Assembly: GCF_900108475.1 (NCBI RefSeq)
Contig: NZ_FNWO01000003.1
Location: forward strand, 186,001-250,000
Direction of reading: 5' to 3'
Source: Magnetospirillum fulvum
Lineage (GTDB): Bacteria > Pseudomonadota > Alphaproteobacteria > Rhodospirillales > Magnetospirillaceae
Length of the DNA: 64,000 nucleotides
A program made the position numbers and the translations under genes. How positions within the stretch are numbered: the stretch's first letter is position 1; every line of letters starts with the position of its first letter. Below the pieces are notes generated by a model. The model was not told the DNA's origin, did not search any database, and saw only the letters and a program-made list of their open reading frames with translations. Shown piece by piece: positions 47,738-56,170 of the stretch.

Positions 47738-50394
47738 CAGAACAGACTGGTCGAGGTTTCACCCAGGGTCTTCAACACGATGGTCAACATCGCATCGTAT
47801 CCCGAATTCACATCTTCTTGCGTGCTGAAATAACGGTTGAATCCGAAGATAATGGCGAAGCACTCGTCATTGTATCCTGTCTTCGACGTTACGCTCAGAA
47901 TGCCGCCATTTTTCTCAAGGTCTTCGTTAAGCGCGAAGTAGGAGTGCCAGTATTGGCTGGCCTGGGTCGTCAATCCATAGGTTACGTATTGGCGGCGGGT
48001 ATAGACGACACCGCTATCCGTGCCGTTGGACGACAGATAGCCGTAGCTGACCGACCCCTGAAGCGCGCGCGGCCCGACGGCCAGCGTCGCTTCGTTGCGT
48101 TTGATCTGGAGCGTGTCCTTGTCGAGCCGGATGCGGTCGCTGAGCGTGAGCAAGCCGGTCGGCACAATTTCCAGTCGGCCGAGATAGTCTGAGAACGAAT
48201 CGGTAAAGCCGCTGCCTTCCTTGAAAGTGCTGTCGGCATGTTGGCGCCAGCCCTGCGCCACCTGGGCGCCGACCTTGCCGCCGACGCGGGGATAGGCCGT
48301 CCAGCGCAGGCCATAGCCGCCGCGCAGCCCGCCTTCGACCCGGTCGAGGCCGACCAGCCGGTTGGGCCGCAGCACGTTGGTCTCGTCCAACTCGAAATCG
48401 ATCGAATCCTCGTTGGGGATGCGGCTGCTGTTGCCGCCGACCGGGCTGGCCGCCAGCATACCCACCGGTTCGATCACCTGGCTCATCGACGAACTGGTGC
48501 GGCTGAACGGATAGCTCCATTGCACCGAGGCGTCCGGGATGGCGCGCCCGGTAGTACCGCTGCCGCCAGTGGACAGACGGTTGGCGTTATAGCCGTCGCC
48601 GCGCAGACCGGTCGAGAGGGTGAAGATCTGTCCGTCCGGAGTGATCACCGGCAAGGTCCAGGCAGTCCGCTGCGACAGACGCTGCGCCTCGGTGCCGCGG
48701 GTGCGGGTATAGACCAGCAAGTCGCTGTCGGCGGTCCAATAGCTGCCGCCCCAGCCGGGCTGGCTGACCAGATGGTGAACCATATGCGGCAACACGACGG
48801 TCGATTTGTTGCCGTCGTCGATCACCTGCGGCCCCTGGAACGACATCGTTTCGGCCAAGGCATAGCTGCGTCGGCCAAAGCCCTCGACATAGGGGCTGGT
48901 CAGCAGCCAGGGGCGGTCGCTGTCCATCCGGACCTTGTACAAGGTCCGGTAGCTCTGGTCCGATTGATACTGGACTTGCCAGCCCGCCCGCCACGTTTCG
49001 TTAAGATCGACCACGCCCTTCGAATCGATATGGCCGCGGGTGTCGCCGCTGTTGCGGTCGGCGGTGATGCTGGCCCGGGTCCGCGCTTCGCTGCTGAAGC
49101 CGCGCCAGCGATGCTCGGCGGTCAGTTGGAGCTGCTGCATCGTGCTGGTCACGATGTCATCGGCGCCGTTGCCTTTGACCACTCCCTTGGCCTTCTCCAG
49201 CATGAAGCGGGGCGTCAGGGTCAAGTCTTCATGGTCCGACATCACGAAGAAATAAGGCGTCGTGACCGATGTCCCCAGCGTCGTGTTCGAGGTGAGCCCA
49301 GGGGCGAGGAAGCCCGATTTCCGCCGCACCGTCGGGTCGGGATGCGATAGATAGGGGGTATAGACCACCGGCAGTCCGGCCAGTTCGATCCAGGCGTTGC
49401 GATATTCGATCTGCGCTTCGGCCTGATTGTGGGTGATCCGTTCTGCCTTGGCCGCCCACAGCGGGGTACGGTCGGGATTGTTCCGGCACGGCTCGCAGGC
49501 GGTATAGGTGGCGTTGTCGAGGTCGAGCCGGTCGCCGCCGACCCGCTGTGCCGTCGCGGCCGTCATCCGCGAATTATCCGACAGGATCATCCGGATCTTG
49601 CGAGCGACGCCGTTCTTCAGATCGCCGGTCAGTTCGAAATAATCGGCGTGGGTCACTTCGCCGGTCGGTTCGGTCAACACCACGTTGCCCGACGCCCCCA
49701 TCAGATCCTGCTTCAGGTTGTAGGTCAGGCTGTCGGCGGTGATGGTGCGGTTGGTCTGGATCATCACGACCCGGCCGCGGGCGGTGACGATGTCGTATTC
49801 GCGGTCGTAGGTGATCTGGTCGGCTTCGAGATTGACCGGTGGATTAGACCCGGCCTCGCGCTCCTGGGCCTTGATCATCGCGGTGGGGAGGATACGCGGC
49901 GGCCGCCGCATCGTCGCGACGGTTGGAGCCGACGGCGCGGCAGCCGTCTCTCGTGCGGGTTCGGCGCCGGTTCCTTCGTCCGGATTTAGGGTCGTTGCCG
50001 GTTCGGCGGCGGTGCGGCGCCGCGCGGGCGCGGGAACTGGCGTGGGCGCGGGTTCGCCCTCGTCCCATGCCTGTCCCCACGACCCGACCTCGGGATAGGA
50101 ACTTTGCGCCTGCCGATAACTGGCCGGAGCCTCAGCCGGAGCAACCCGACTGACCGGCTGGGCGGGCTCGACCGAGGCGGCGACGGGGGCGGGCATGGGA
50201 GCCGACGTCGCCGCGTCGTCGCGGCGGGGCGGGGGTGCCCCCATCGGCATCGGATCGTCGTCGCCCCACGCCTGCCCCCACGATCCGACCTCGGTATAGG
50301 CCTGAGCGGACGACGGATCGGCATAGGCGACGCCGGTCAATGCCGTCGAGGAGGCAAGGAGGGCGAGCAGCAATTGGGGGCGCGGAACGGTCAC
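47737..50394 (-). CDS. lptD: LPS-assembly outer-membrane protein LptD with duplicated N-terminal motif
   Basis: 885 residues. Signal peptide 1-25, then a Pro/Ala-rich region with two copies of Y-x-EVGSWGQAW (33-43 and 100-110), then the OstA/LptA-like jelly roll (VNLEADQITYDREYDIVTARG, from about 180) and the C-terminal beta barrel ending in SLF. LptD inserts LPS into the outer leaflet. The N-terminal insert of about 150 residues is not usual for LptD. Starts 18 nt after lptF. Confidence 0.95.
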   Translation of the reverse strand: MTVPRPQLLLALLASSTALTGVAYADPSSAQAYTEVGSWGQAWGDDDPMPMGAPPPRRDDAATSAPMPAPVAASVEPAQPVSRVAPAEAPASYRQAQSSYPEVGSWGQAWDEGEPAPTPVPAPARRRTAAEPATTLNPDEGTGAEPARETAAAPSAPTVATMRRPPRILPTAMIKAQEREAGSNPPVNLEADQITYDREYDIVTARGRVVMIQTNRTITADSLTYNLKQDLMGASGNVVLTEPTGEVTHADYFELTGDLKNGVARKIRMILSDNSRMTAATAQRVGGDRLDLDNATYTACEPCRNNPDRTPLWAAKAERITHNQAEAQIEYRNAWIELAGLPVVYTPYLSHPDPTVRRKSGFLAPGLTSNTTLGTSVTTPYFFVMSDHEDLTLTPRFMLEKAKGVVKGNGADDIVTSTMQQLQLTAEHRWRGFSSEARTRASITADRNSGDTRGHIDSKGVVDLNETWRAGWQVQYQSDQSYRTLYKVRMDSDRPWLLTSPYVEGFGRRSYALAETMSFQGPQVIDDGNKSTVVLPHMVHHLVSQPGWGGSYWTADSDLLVYTRTRGTEAQRLSQRTAWTLPVITPDGQIFTLSTGLRGDGYNANRLSTGGSGTTGRAIPDASVQWSYPFSRTSSSMSQVIEPVGMLAASPVGGNSSRIPNEDSIDFELDETNVLRPNRLVGLDRVEGGLRGGYGLRWTAYPRVGGKVGAQVAQGWRQHADSTFKEGSGFTDSFSDYLGRLEIVPTGLLTLSDRIRLDKDTLQIKRNEATLAVGPRALQGSVSYGYLSSNGTDSGVVYTRRQYVTYGLTTQASQYWHSYFALNEDLEKNGGILSVTSKTGYNDECFAIIFGFNRYFSTQEDVNSGYDAMLTIVLKTLGETSTSLF

Positions 50395-50412
50395 GAATGT
50401 CTCTGCCGGAGG

Positions 50413-51534
50413 TCAGGCGGAATTGGCGGCAAGGGTAGAGCGGCGATAGCGCGGCCAGGGAGGCCGGACCAGAACCCACGACCCCAGGGCGATCGGCAGC
50501 AATACCACAATATAGATCGCCGGGGTGAAGACCAGATTGCCGGTGGCGAGGTTGGTTGCCCCCAGCGCCGCCGCCTGGACCGCGATCATCAGCCCGATCG
50601 CGGTCATAATCGGCTTGATTTGCCCCCGACGGTCGAAGCCCGAGGTCAGCAGCACGGCGGCGGCGATCAGGGCGAAGCCCAGCGGGTACAAGGGTGACGT
50701 CAGCCGCGAATGGAGCTCGACCCGGAAGCGGCGGAACTCGTTGGGGCCGATCTCGGATTCGTCGATCGTGAACAATTCGACCATGTCGCGTTCGCGGGCA
50801 TCACGGTAACGCTCGCCCTTGGCTCCCGAGGCGGCGGCGAAATCGACGGTGTAGCTGTCGAAATGGAGCAGCGACAGCCGCCCGGTGCCGGGCGGCACTT
50901 CCTGGCGGTTGCCGTTGATCATCAGCACCCGCGGGCCGTTTTCCGTCATCACCAGCGCGCCGCGCTCGGCCATCATCGTCACCGGGCGCTGCGGGTTGCG
51001 GGTGTCGTGGACCAGGATGCCCGACAATTCGCCGGAGGGGGCGCGGGAGCGGACATAGATCGTCAGTCCGTCGCCGAATTTGTTGAAGGCGCCTTCCTGC
51101 AACAGCACGGTGCCGATATCGTTGCGGATCGTCCATTGCATCTCGTGGAAGTCGCGCACCGTCAGCGGGATCAGCCAGCAGGTCAGCAGATAACCGAGCG
51201 CGGTGACGAACCCGGCCAGCAGCAGAGCCGGGCGGGCCAAGGCGACGTGGCTAAGACCGGCGGCGCGCAGCACCACCAGTTCGCGGTCGGCGATCAGGCG
51301 GTTATAGGTGAACAGCACCACCGCGAACAGCGAGACCGGAACGATCACGACCAGGAAGCCCGGCATCAGCATCAGGGTCAGTTTGAGGAAGGTGAGGATG
51401 GACAGACCCTTGTTGACGATCATCTCGATGAAGCGCAACGACTGGGTCAGCCAGAGGATGCACGCCAGCGCGATGGAGACGAATAGCATCCCCACCACCA
51501 TTTGGCGCAGCACGTAGCGTGTAATTCCCGACAT
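50413..51534 (-). CDS. lptF: LPS export permease, LptF type
   Basis: 373 residues. Three N-terminal helices, a periplasmic beta-jelly-roll domain (FNKFGDGLTIYVRSRAPSGELSG), three C-terminal helices (LTSPLYPLGFALIAAAVLLTSG). The segments LVVIVPVSLFAVVLFTYNRL and SELVV-like DRELVVLRAAGLS match LptF more than LptG. LptF and LptG normally form a heterodimer over LptB2, but no lptG follows here. The ATG lies inside a 16-bp hairpin (51529-51567) with no Shine-Dalgarno sequence. Confidence 0.92.
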   Translation of the reverse strand: MSGITRYVLRQMVVGMLFVSIALACILWLTQSLRFIEMIVNKGLSILTFLKLTLMLMPGFLVVIVPVSLFAVVLFTYNRLIADRELVVLRAAGLSHVALARPALLLAGFVTALGYLLTCWLIPLTVRDFHEMQWTIRNDIGTVLLQEGAFNKFGDGLTIYVRSRAPSGELSGILVHDTRNPQRPVTMMAERGALVMTENGPRVLMINGNRQEVPPGTGRLSLLHFDSYTVDFAAASGAKGERYRDARERDMVELFTIDESEIGPNEFRRFRVELHSRLTSPLYPLGFALIAAAVLLTSGFDRRGQIKPIMTAIGLMIAVQAAALGATNLATGNLVFTPAIYIVVLLPIALGSWVLVRPPWPRYRRSTLAANSA

Positions 51535-51567
51535 CGCGGGGGATTATAGACATCCCCCGCGATGTCG
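51529..51567 (-). promoter_or_regulatory. Hairpin over the lptF start codon, with TATAAT at its apex
   Basis: CGACATCGCGGGGGAT (51529-51544) and ATCCCCCGCGATGTCG (51552-51567) pair over 16 bp with a 7-nt loop. The lptF ATG (51534-51532) is in one arm. On the minus strand TATAAT spans 51548-51543, ending 8 nt before the ATG, so a transcript started there would be leaderless or nearly so. No good -35 is visible. Confidence 0.5.
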
Positions 51568-51720
51568 AACAGCGAAACTGTTCGCTTTAGACCGTGATGC
51601 CCTAAATGTGCATCACGGTCTAACCTTCATCATTTTCCCTCGCCGGGCGCATGCCTCCGCATGCTTGGCCGCGCCCGCAATGGGCGCTGGAGCGTCGCGC
51701 CTCAGTAAAGCCGCGCCGCT
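51566..51720. other. Stacked hairpins between acyl-CoA dehydrogenase and lptF
   Basis: CGAACAG/CTGTTCG (51566-51572/51578-51584) is followed by TTAGACCGTGATGC/GCATCACGGTCTAA (51587-51600/51610-51623, 14 bp perfect, 9-nt loop). Further right are GCATGC repeats and AAAGC/GCTTT near 51703-51719, just after the dehydrogenase stop. They may form terminators or a mobile palindromic repeat. No gene seen. Confidence 0.5.
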
Positions 51721-53508
51721 TTAGAATCCGTCAACCGGAAGGGCCATCACGCTGTCGGCTCCGGCGGTGACCAGGACGTCCAGACCGGCGGTCCGAGGCA
51801 GAATCTGCTCGGCGTAGAACCGCGCCGTGGCGATCTTGGCGGTCAGGAACGGCGTGTCGGTGTCTCCTTGGGCCAGCCGCCGTTGCGCCGCCAGCGCCAT
51901 CCGCGCCGTCATCCACCCGCCCGCTGTCAGCGCGATCAAGTCCAGGAACGGCGTTGCCGCCGCTCCGGCCAGGCAGGGATCGTCGCCCTGATGGGCCAGA
52001 ACCCAGGCGACGGTATCGGCGCAGCGCCCGGTCGCCGCCGCCAGTTCGATCCGCAGCCGGGCCAGATCCTCGCCGCCCTGTTCGGCCAGATCGGCCTCGG
52101 CGCGACGGAATTCGGCCAGCAGCACCTCCATCGCCTCTCCCTTGTCGCGGATCAGCTTGCGGCCGATCAGGTCGAGCGCCTGGATGCCGTTGGTGCCTTC
52201 ATAGATCGGCGCGATCCGGGCATCGCGCAGATGTTGGGCCACCCCGGTCTCCTCGACAAAGCCCATCCCGCCGAACACCTGGACCGCCAAATCGGCGACC
52301 AGAACCCCGTTGGCGGTGCCCCACGATTTGACCACCGGGATCAACAGATCGACCAGAGCATGGGCGGCGGCGCGTTCGGCCTTGTCGGGCGCGTGGCGGG
52401 CGATGTCGATTCGGGCCGCAGTGAAATAGGTCAGGGCGCGGCTCGCCTCGACCAGGGCGCGCTGGGTCATCAGCGACCGCCGGATGTCGGGATGGTGGAT
52501 GATCGGGCCGGGGGCGTCGCGGCCGGGGCCGGTCCCCTGTATCCGTTCGCGGGCATAGGCGACCGCCTTCTGGGCGGCGCGTTCGCCGATCGCGACGCCT
52601 TGCAGGCCGACGGAGAGGCGGGCGTTGTTCATCATCGTGAACATCAGGGCCAGACCCTGGTTTTCCCGCCCGACCAGGGTGCCGATCGCGCCGTCATCCT
52701 CGCCGAACGCCATCACGCACGTCGGGCTGCCGTGGATGCCCAGCTTGTGTTCGAGCTTGATGCAGGAAACGTCGTTGCGCTTGCCCAGGCTGCCATCGGG
52801 ATTGACCAGGAATTTCGGCACCACGAACAGCGAGATTCCCTTGGCCCCGGCAGGGGCATCGGGCAGACGGGCCAGCACCAGATGGATGATGTTTTCGGCG
52901 GCGTCGTGTTCGCCCGCGGTGATGAAGATTTTCTGGCCGGTGATGCGGTAGCGGTCGCCGTCGCGCACGGCGCGGGTGCGCAGCGCGCCGACGTCCGAAC
53001 CCGCGCCGGGTTCGGTCAGGTTCATCGTCCCGGTCCAGACGCCGCTGACCAGTTGCGGCAGATACAGGGCCTTTTGATCCGCCGTGCCATGAATCGACAG
53101 CAGTTCGACCGCGCCCTGGGTCAGCATCGGGATCAGTCCGAACGACATGTTGGTGGCATGCCAGATTTCCTGCACCGCCGTCGCCACCAGCCAGGGCAAG
53201 CCCTGGCCGCCGAATTCGGGGTCGAACGGCACCGCGTTCCAGCCGCCATCGACAAAGCGGCGATAGGCGTCGGCGAAGCCGGTGGGCAGACGGACCTTTT
53301 CTCCCTCCAGCACGCATCCCTCGCGGTCGCCGACCGGATTTAAGGGGGCCAGCACGCCAGCACCGAACCGGCCGGCTTCTTCCAGCACCGCGCCGACCAG
53401 ATCGGACGTTGCCTCTTCATAGCCGGGCAGGGCGGAGATGCGGTCCAGCGCGCCGATCTCGTCGATGGCGAAGGCCATATCGCGAACCGGAGGAGTGAAA
53501 GTGGGCAT
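51721..53508 (-). CDS. Acyl-CoA dehydrogenase with extended C-terminal domain
   Basis: 595 residues, the long class that includes FadE-like and DmdC-type enzymes. FAD and substrate segments: MNLTEPGAGSDVGALRTRA, ITGQKIFITAGEHD, and YEGTNGIQALDLIGRKL with the usual catalytic Glu. The C-terminal 120 residues form the extra domain of this class. Substrate unknown: medium or branched acyl-CoA or methylthiopropionyl-CoA are possible. GGAAG lies 6 nt before the ATG. Confidence 0.94.
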   Translation of the reverse strand: MPTFTPPVRDMAFAIDEIGALDRISALPGYEEATSDLVGAVLEEAGRFGAGVLAPLNPVGDREGCVLEGEKVRLPTGFADAYRRFVDGGWNAVPFDPEFGGQGLPWLVATAVQEIWHATNMSFGLIPMLTQGAVELLSIHGTADQKALYLPQLVSGVWTGTMNLTEPGAGSDVGALRTRAVRDGDRYRITGQKIFITAGEHDAAENIIHLVLARLPDAPAGAKGISLFVVPKFLVNPDGSLGKRNDVSCIKLEHKLGIHGSPTCVMAFGEDDGAIGTLVGRENQGLALMFTMMNNARLSVGLQGVAIGERAAQKAVAYARERIQGTGPGRDAPGPIIHHPDIRRSLMTQRALVEASRALTYFTAARIDIARHAPDKAERAAAHALVDLLIPVVKSWGTANGVLVADLAVQVFGGMGFVEETGVAQHLRDARIAPIYEGTNGIQALDLIGRKLIRDKGEAMEVLLAEFRRAEADLAEQGGEDLARLRIELAAATGRCADTVAWVLAHQGDDPCLAGAAATPFLDLIALTAGGWMTARMALAAQRRLAQGDTDTPFLTAKIATARFYAEQILPRTAGLDVLVTAGADSVMALPVDGF

Positions 53509-53634
53509 GAAGGTCTTCCTGCTTTACGGTTTTTCGTTCCGATAAGATTGGCCGTAAAAGGGGCCGTGACGTCAAGGGCGACGACGGAATAGGGGTATGC
53601 GCCAACGGAGATAAGACAGATGGTGGAAACGGAA

Positions 53635-53662
53635 AAGGGGGCGGAGATGAATCCGCCCCCTT
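53635..53662 (-). terminator. Rho-independent terminator of the hflK-hflC-degP operon
   Basis: AAGGGGGCGGA (53635-53645) and TCCGCCCCCTT (53652-53662) form a perfect 11-bp stem with a 6-nt loop. On the minus strand it runs into TTTT. It lies 35 nt after the degP-type stop codon. Confidence 0.88.
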
Positions 53663-53696
53663 CCCAATCCTGGTCCGACTTTGCCGGTCGAACCGT

Positions 53697-55250
53697 CTAT
53701 TTCCGTCCACCCTTGGCATCGGCCAGCGGCAGGGCGACATAGCGCAATTGCTGCGGGTTCTCGACCCGGAGCAACAGCGAGCGGCTGCCCGCCTTGCGTC
53801 CATCCTCGACCGCCTTGGCCAGATCCTGCGGCAGACGGATCGGCTTGTGATCGGCCTCGATGATCATGTCGCCGGGACGCAGTCCCTTTTCCGAGGCGAG
53901 GCTGTCGCCCTTAACGTCGGTGACGACGATACCGGTGGATTCTTCGTCCAGCCCGAACCGTTCGCGCAAGGCCGGGGTCACCGGCGACACCGTCAATCCG
54001 GTACCGGTGATCACCTGACTGCCTTCCTTGGGCTGGGCCGGCTTCTGGTTGTCGCCCTTGGTCCGGGCCAGCTTTTCGGCCGGGTCTTCGGGCATTTCGC
54101 CGACGGTGCCGTTCAGGGTCAGCTTCTTGCCGTCGCGCCAGACCACGATCTCGACCTTCTTGCCGATCGGAGTGCTGGCGACATGGCGGGGCAGGCGGCG
54201 CATCTCGGTGATGTCCTTGCCGTCGAAGCGCAGCACGACGTCGCCGTTCTTCAGTCCGGCCTTCTGGCCCGGTCCGTTGGCGTCGATCGAGGCGATCAAG
54301 GCCCCGTGCGAGTCGGGCAGGCCCATCGTTTCAGCCATGTCGGAATCGAGCGACTGAATCCGCACGCCCAGCCAGCCGCGGCGGACCTTGCCGGATTTGC
54401 GGAGATCGTCGATCACCGGCATCGCCAGCGCCGCCGGAATGGCAAAGCCGATCCCGATCGACCCGCCCGACGGTGAAATGATCGCCGAATTGATCCCGAT
54501 CACCTCGCCCTTCATGTTGAACATCGGGCCGCCGGAATTGCCCCGGTTGATCGGCGCGTCGGTCTGGATGAAATCGTCGTAGGGACCGGCATTGATGTCG
54601 CGGGCGCGGGCCGAGACGATCCCGGCGGTGACGGTGCCGCCAAAGCCGAACGGATTGCCGATCGCCAGCACCCAATCGCCGACGCGGGCGTCGTCGGAAT
54701 TGCCGAAAGCGACGGCGCTCAACACCTTTTTGCCCGGATCGATCTTCAGCAGGGCGAGATCGACCTTGGGGTCGCGGCCGACGACGGTGGCTTGAAACAC
54801 GCTGTCGTCATTCAGCTTGACGCTGATTTCGTCGGCGTCGGCGATGACGTGGTTGTTGGTGACGATGTACCCGGCCGGATCAATGATGAAGCCCGAGCCG
54901 AGCGAATTGGCCCGACGCGGCGGCGCGTCGGCCTGACCGCCCTGGCCGCCGCCCTGCTGCCGCTCCATGAAGTCGCGGAAGAATTCCTCGAGCGGGGAGC
55001 CGGGCGGGAATTGCGGCATTTCCATACCGCCATGGGGGTTGCGGACGGTCTGGGTGGTCGAGATGTTGACCACGCTGGGCAACAGCTTTTCTGCCAGGTT
55101 GGCGAAGCTGTCCGGAGCCCCCGCCGCCGGAGTGGCGGCGGGGATCAGCAGGACAAACAGCCCGAGCACCGCCGCGACCAGCGACAGCGGGGCGGCGGGT
55201 CTGACGGAGAGCCCGACTCGCGCCAAGTCGTGTTTCTTATGGACGAACAC
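53697..55250 (-). CDS. DegP/DegQ (Do-family) periplasmic serine protease
   Basis: 517 residues. Signal/anchor (LSLVAAVLGLFVLLIPAATPA), trypsin-like domain with catalytic His (VTNNHVIADAD), Asp (DPKVDLALLKID) and Ser (PINRGNSGGPMF), then two PDZ domains (from about 280 and 400). Quality-control protease-chaperone of the periplasm. Lies after hflC; the hflK-hflC-degP order is common in alphaproteobacteria. Confidence 0.96.
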   Translation of the reverse strand: MFVHKKHDLARVGLSVRPAAPLSLVAAVLGLFVLLIPAATPAAGAPDSFANLAEKLLPSVVNISTTQTVRNPHGGMEMPQFPPGSPLEEFFRDFMERQQGGGQGGQADAPPRRANSLGSGFIIDPAGYIVTNNHVIADADEISVKLNDDSVFQATVVGRDPKVDLALLKIDPGKKVLSAVAFGNSDDARVGDWVLAIGNPFGFGGTVTAGIVSARARDINAGPYDDFIQTDAPINRGNSGGPMFNMKGEVIGINSAIISPSGGSIGIGFAIPAALAMPVIDDLRKSGKVRRGWLGVRIQSLDSDMAETMGLPDSHGALIASIDANGPGQKAGLKNGDVVLRFDGKDITEMRRLPRHVASTPIGKKVEIVVWRDGKKLTLNGTVGEMPEDPAEKLARTKGDNQKPAQPKEGSQVITGTGLTVSPVTPALRERFGLDEESTGIVVTDVKGDSLASEKGLRPGDMIIEADHKPIRLPQDLAKAVEDGRKAGSRSLLLRVENPQQLRYVALPLADAKGGRK

Positions 55251-55294
55251 GGATCGAAACCCTCCTGTTGAGACTGGATCGGCGGATCAAAGGG

Positions 55295-56170
55295 TTAGCG
55301 CCGCCCGCCCGGACCGTTGCTCATCACCCGCAGGAACTCGTTGTCGGGCGACAGAACCAGGGTGGTGTTGCCGTCGGCAAGAGCCTCGCGGTAAGCCTGA
55401 AGCGAGCGGTAAAGGGCGAAGAATTGCGGGTCCTTGCTGAACGCTTCGGCGAAGATGCGGTTCGCTTCCGCGTCGCCCTGGCCGCGTTCGATCTGGGCCT
55501 GACGCTGCGCTTCGGCGAGAAGAACGGTCCGTTCGCGGTCGGCGCGGGCACGAATCTGCTGGCCCCATTCGTAGCCCTGAGCACGGGCTTCCTTGGCCTG
55601 ACGTTCGCGTTCCGACTTCATGCGGTCGTAGATCGACTGGCTGGTCTCTTCCGGCAGATCGGCGCGGCGCAGGCGGACATCGACGATCTGAAGCCCCAGT
55701 TCCTGGTCAGCCCGCTCGGCCACTTCGTGCTGGATCTGGCTCATGATGTTGGCGCGTTCGTCCGACAACAGCGATTGCAGCATCACCTGACCCATCACCC
55801 GGCGCATCGCCGACGAGACGATCTGGGCCAACTGGGCGCGGGCCTGGGTCTCGGTGCGGACCGACTGATAGAATTTCAGCGGATCGGCAATCCGGAAGCG
55901 GGTGAAGGTATCGACGACGATTCGCTTCTGGTCGCCCAGGATGATCTGCTCGTCGGGCGGATCGAGCGCCAGCAGGCGGTTGTCATAGCGGACAACGTCC
56001 TCGATGAACGGAATTTTGACGTGCAGGCCGGGGTCTTTGATGGTGTCCCGATGGGCACCCAGACGCAGCACTAGGGCCTGTTCGGCCTGATTGACGACGA
56101 ACAGAGAGGACCCGACCAGGATCAGGATAAAGATCCCGGCGACGAGGGCGATCGGCAGAGCCCGGTTCAT
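55295..56170 (-). CDS. hflC: HflC, SPFH-family modulator of FtsH
   Basis: 291 residues: one N-terminal helix (LPIALVAGIFILILVGSSLFVV), an SPFH/band-7 domain (QALVLRLGAHRDTIKDPGLHVKIPF) and a coiled coil (SERERQAKEARAQGYEWGQQIRARADRERT). With HflK it cages the FtsH protease in the membrane. ATG overlaps the hflK stop (ATGA). Confidence 0.96.
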   Translation of the reverse strand: MNRALPIALVAGIFILILVGSSLFVVNQAEQALVLRLGAHRDTIKDPGLHVKIPFIEDVVRYDNRLLALDPPDEQIILGDQKRIVVDTFTRFRIADPLKFYQSVRTETQARAQLAQIVSSAMRRVMGQVMLQSLLSDERANIMSQIQHEVAERADQELGLQIVDVRLRRADLPEETSQSIYDRMKSERERQAKEARAQGYEWGQQIRARADRERTVLLAEAQRQAQIERGQGDAEANRIFAEAFSKDPQFFALYRSLQAYREALADGNTTLVLSPDNEFLRVMSNGPGGRR

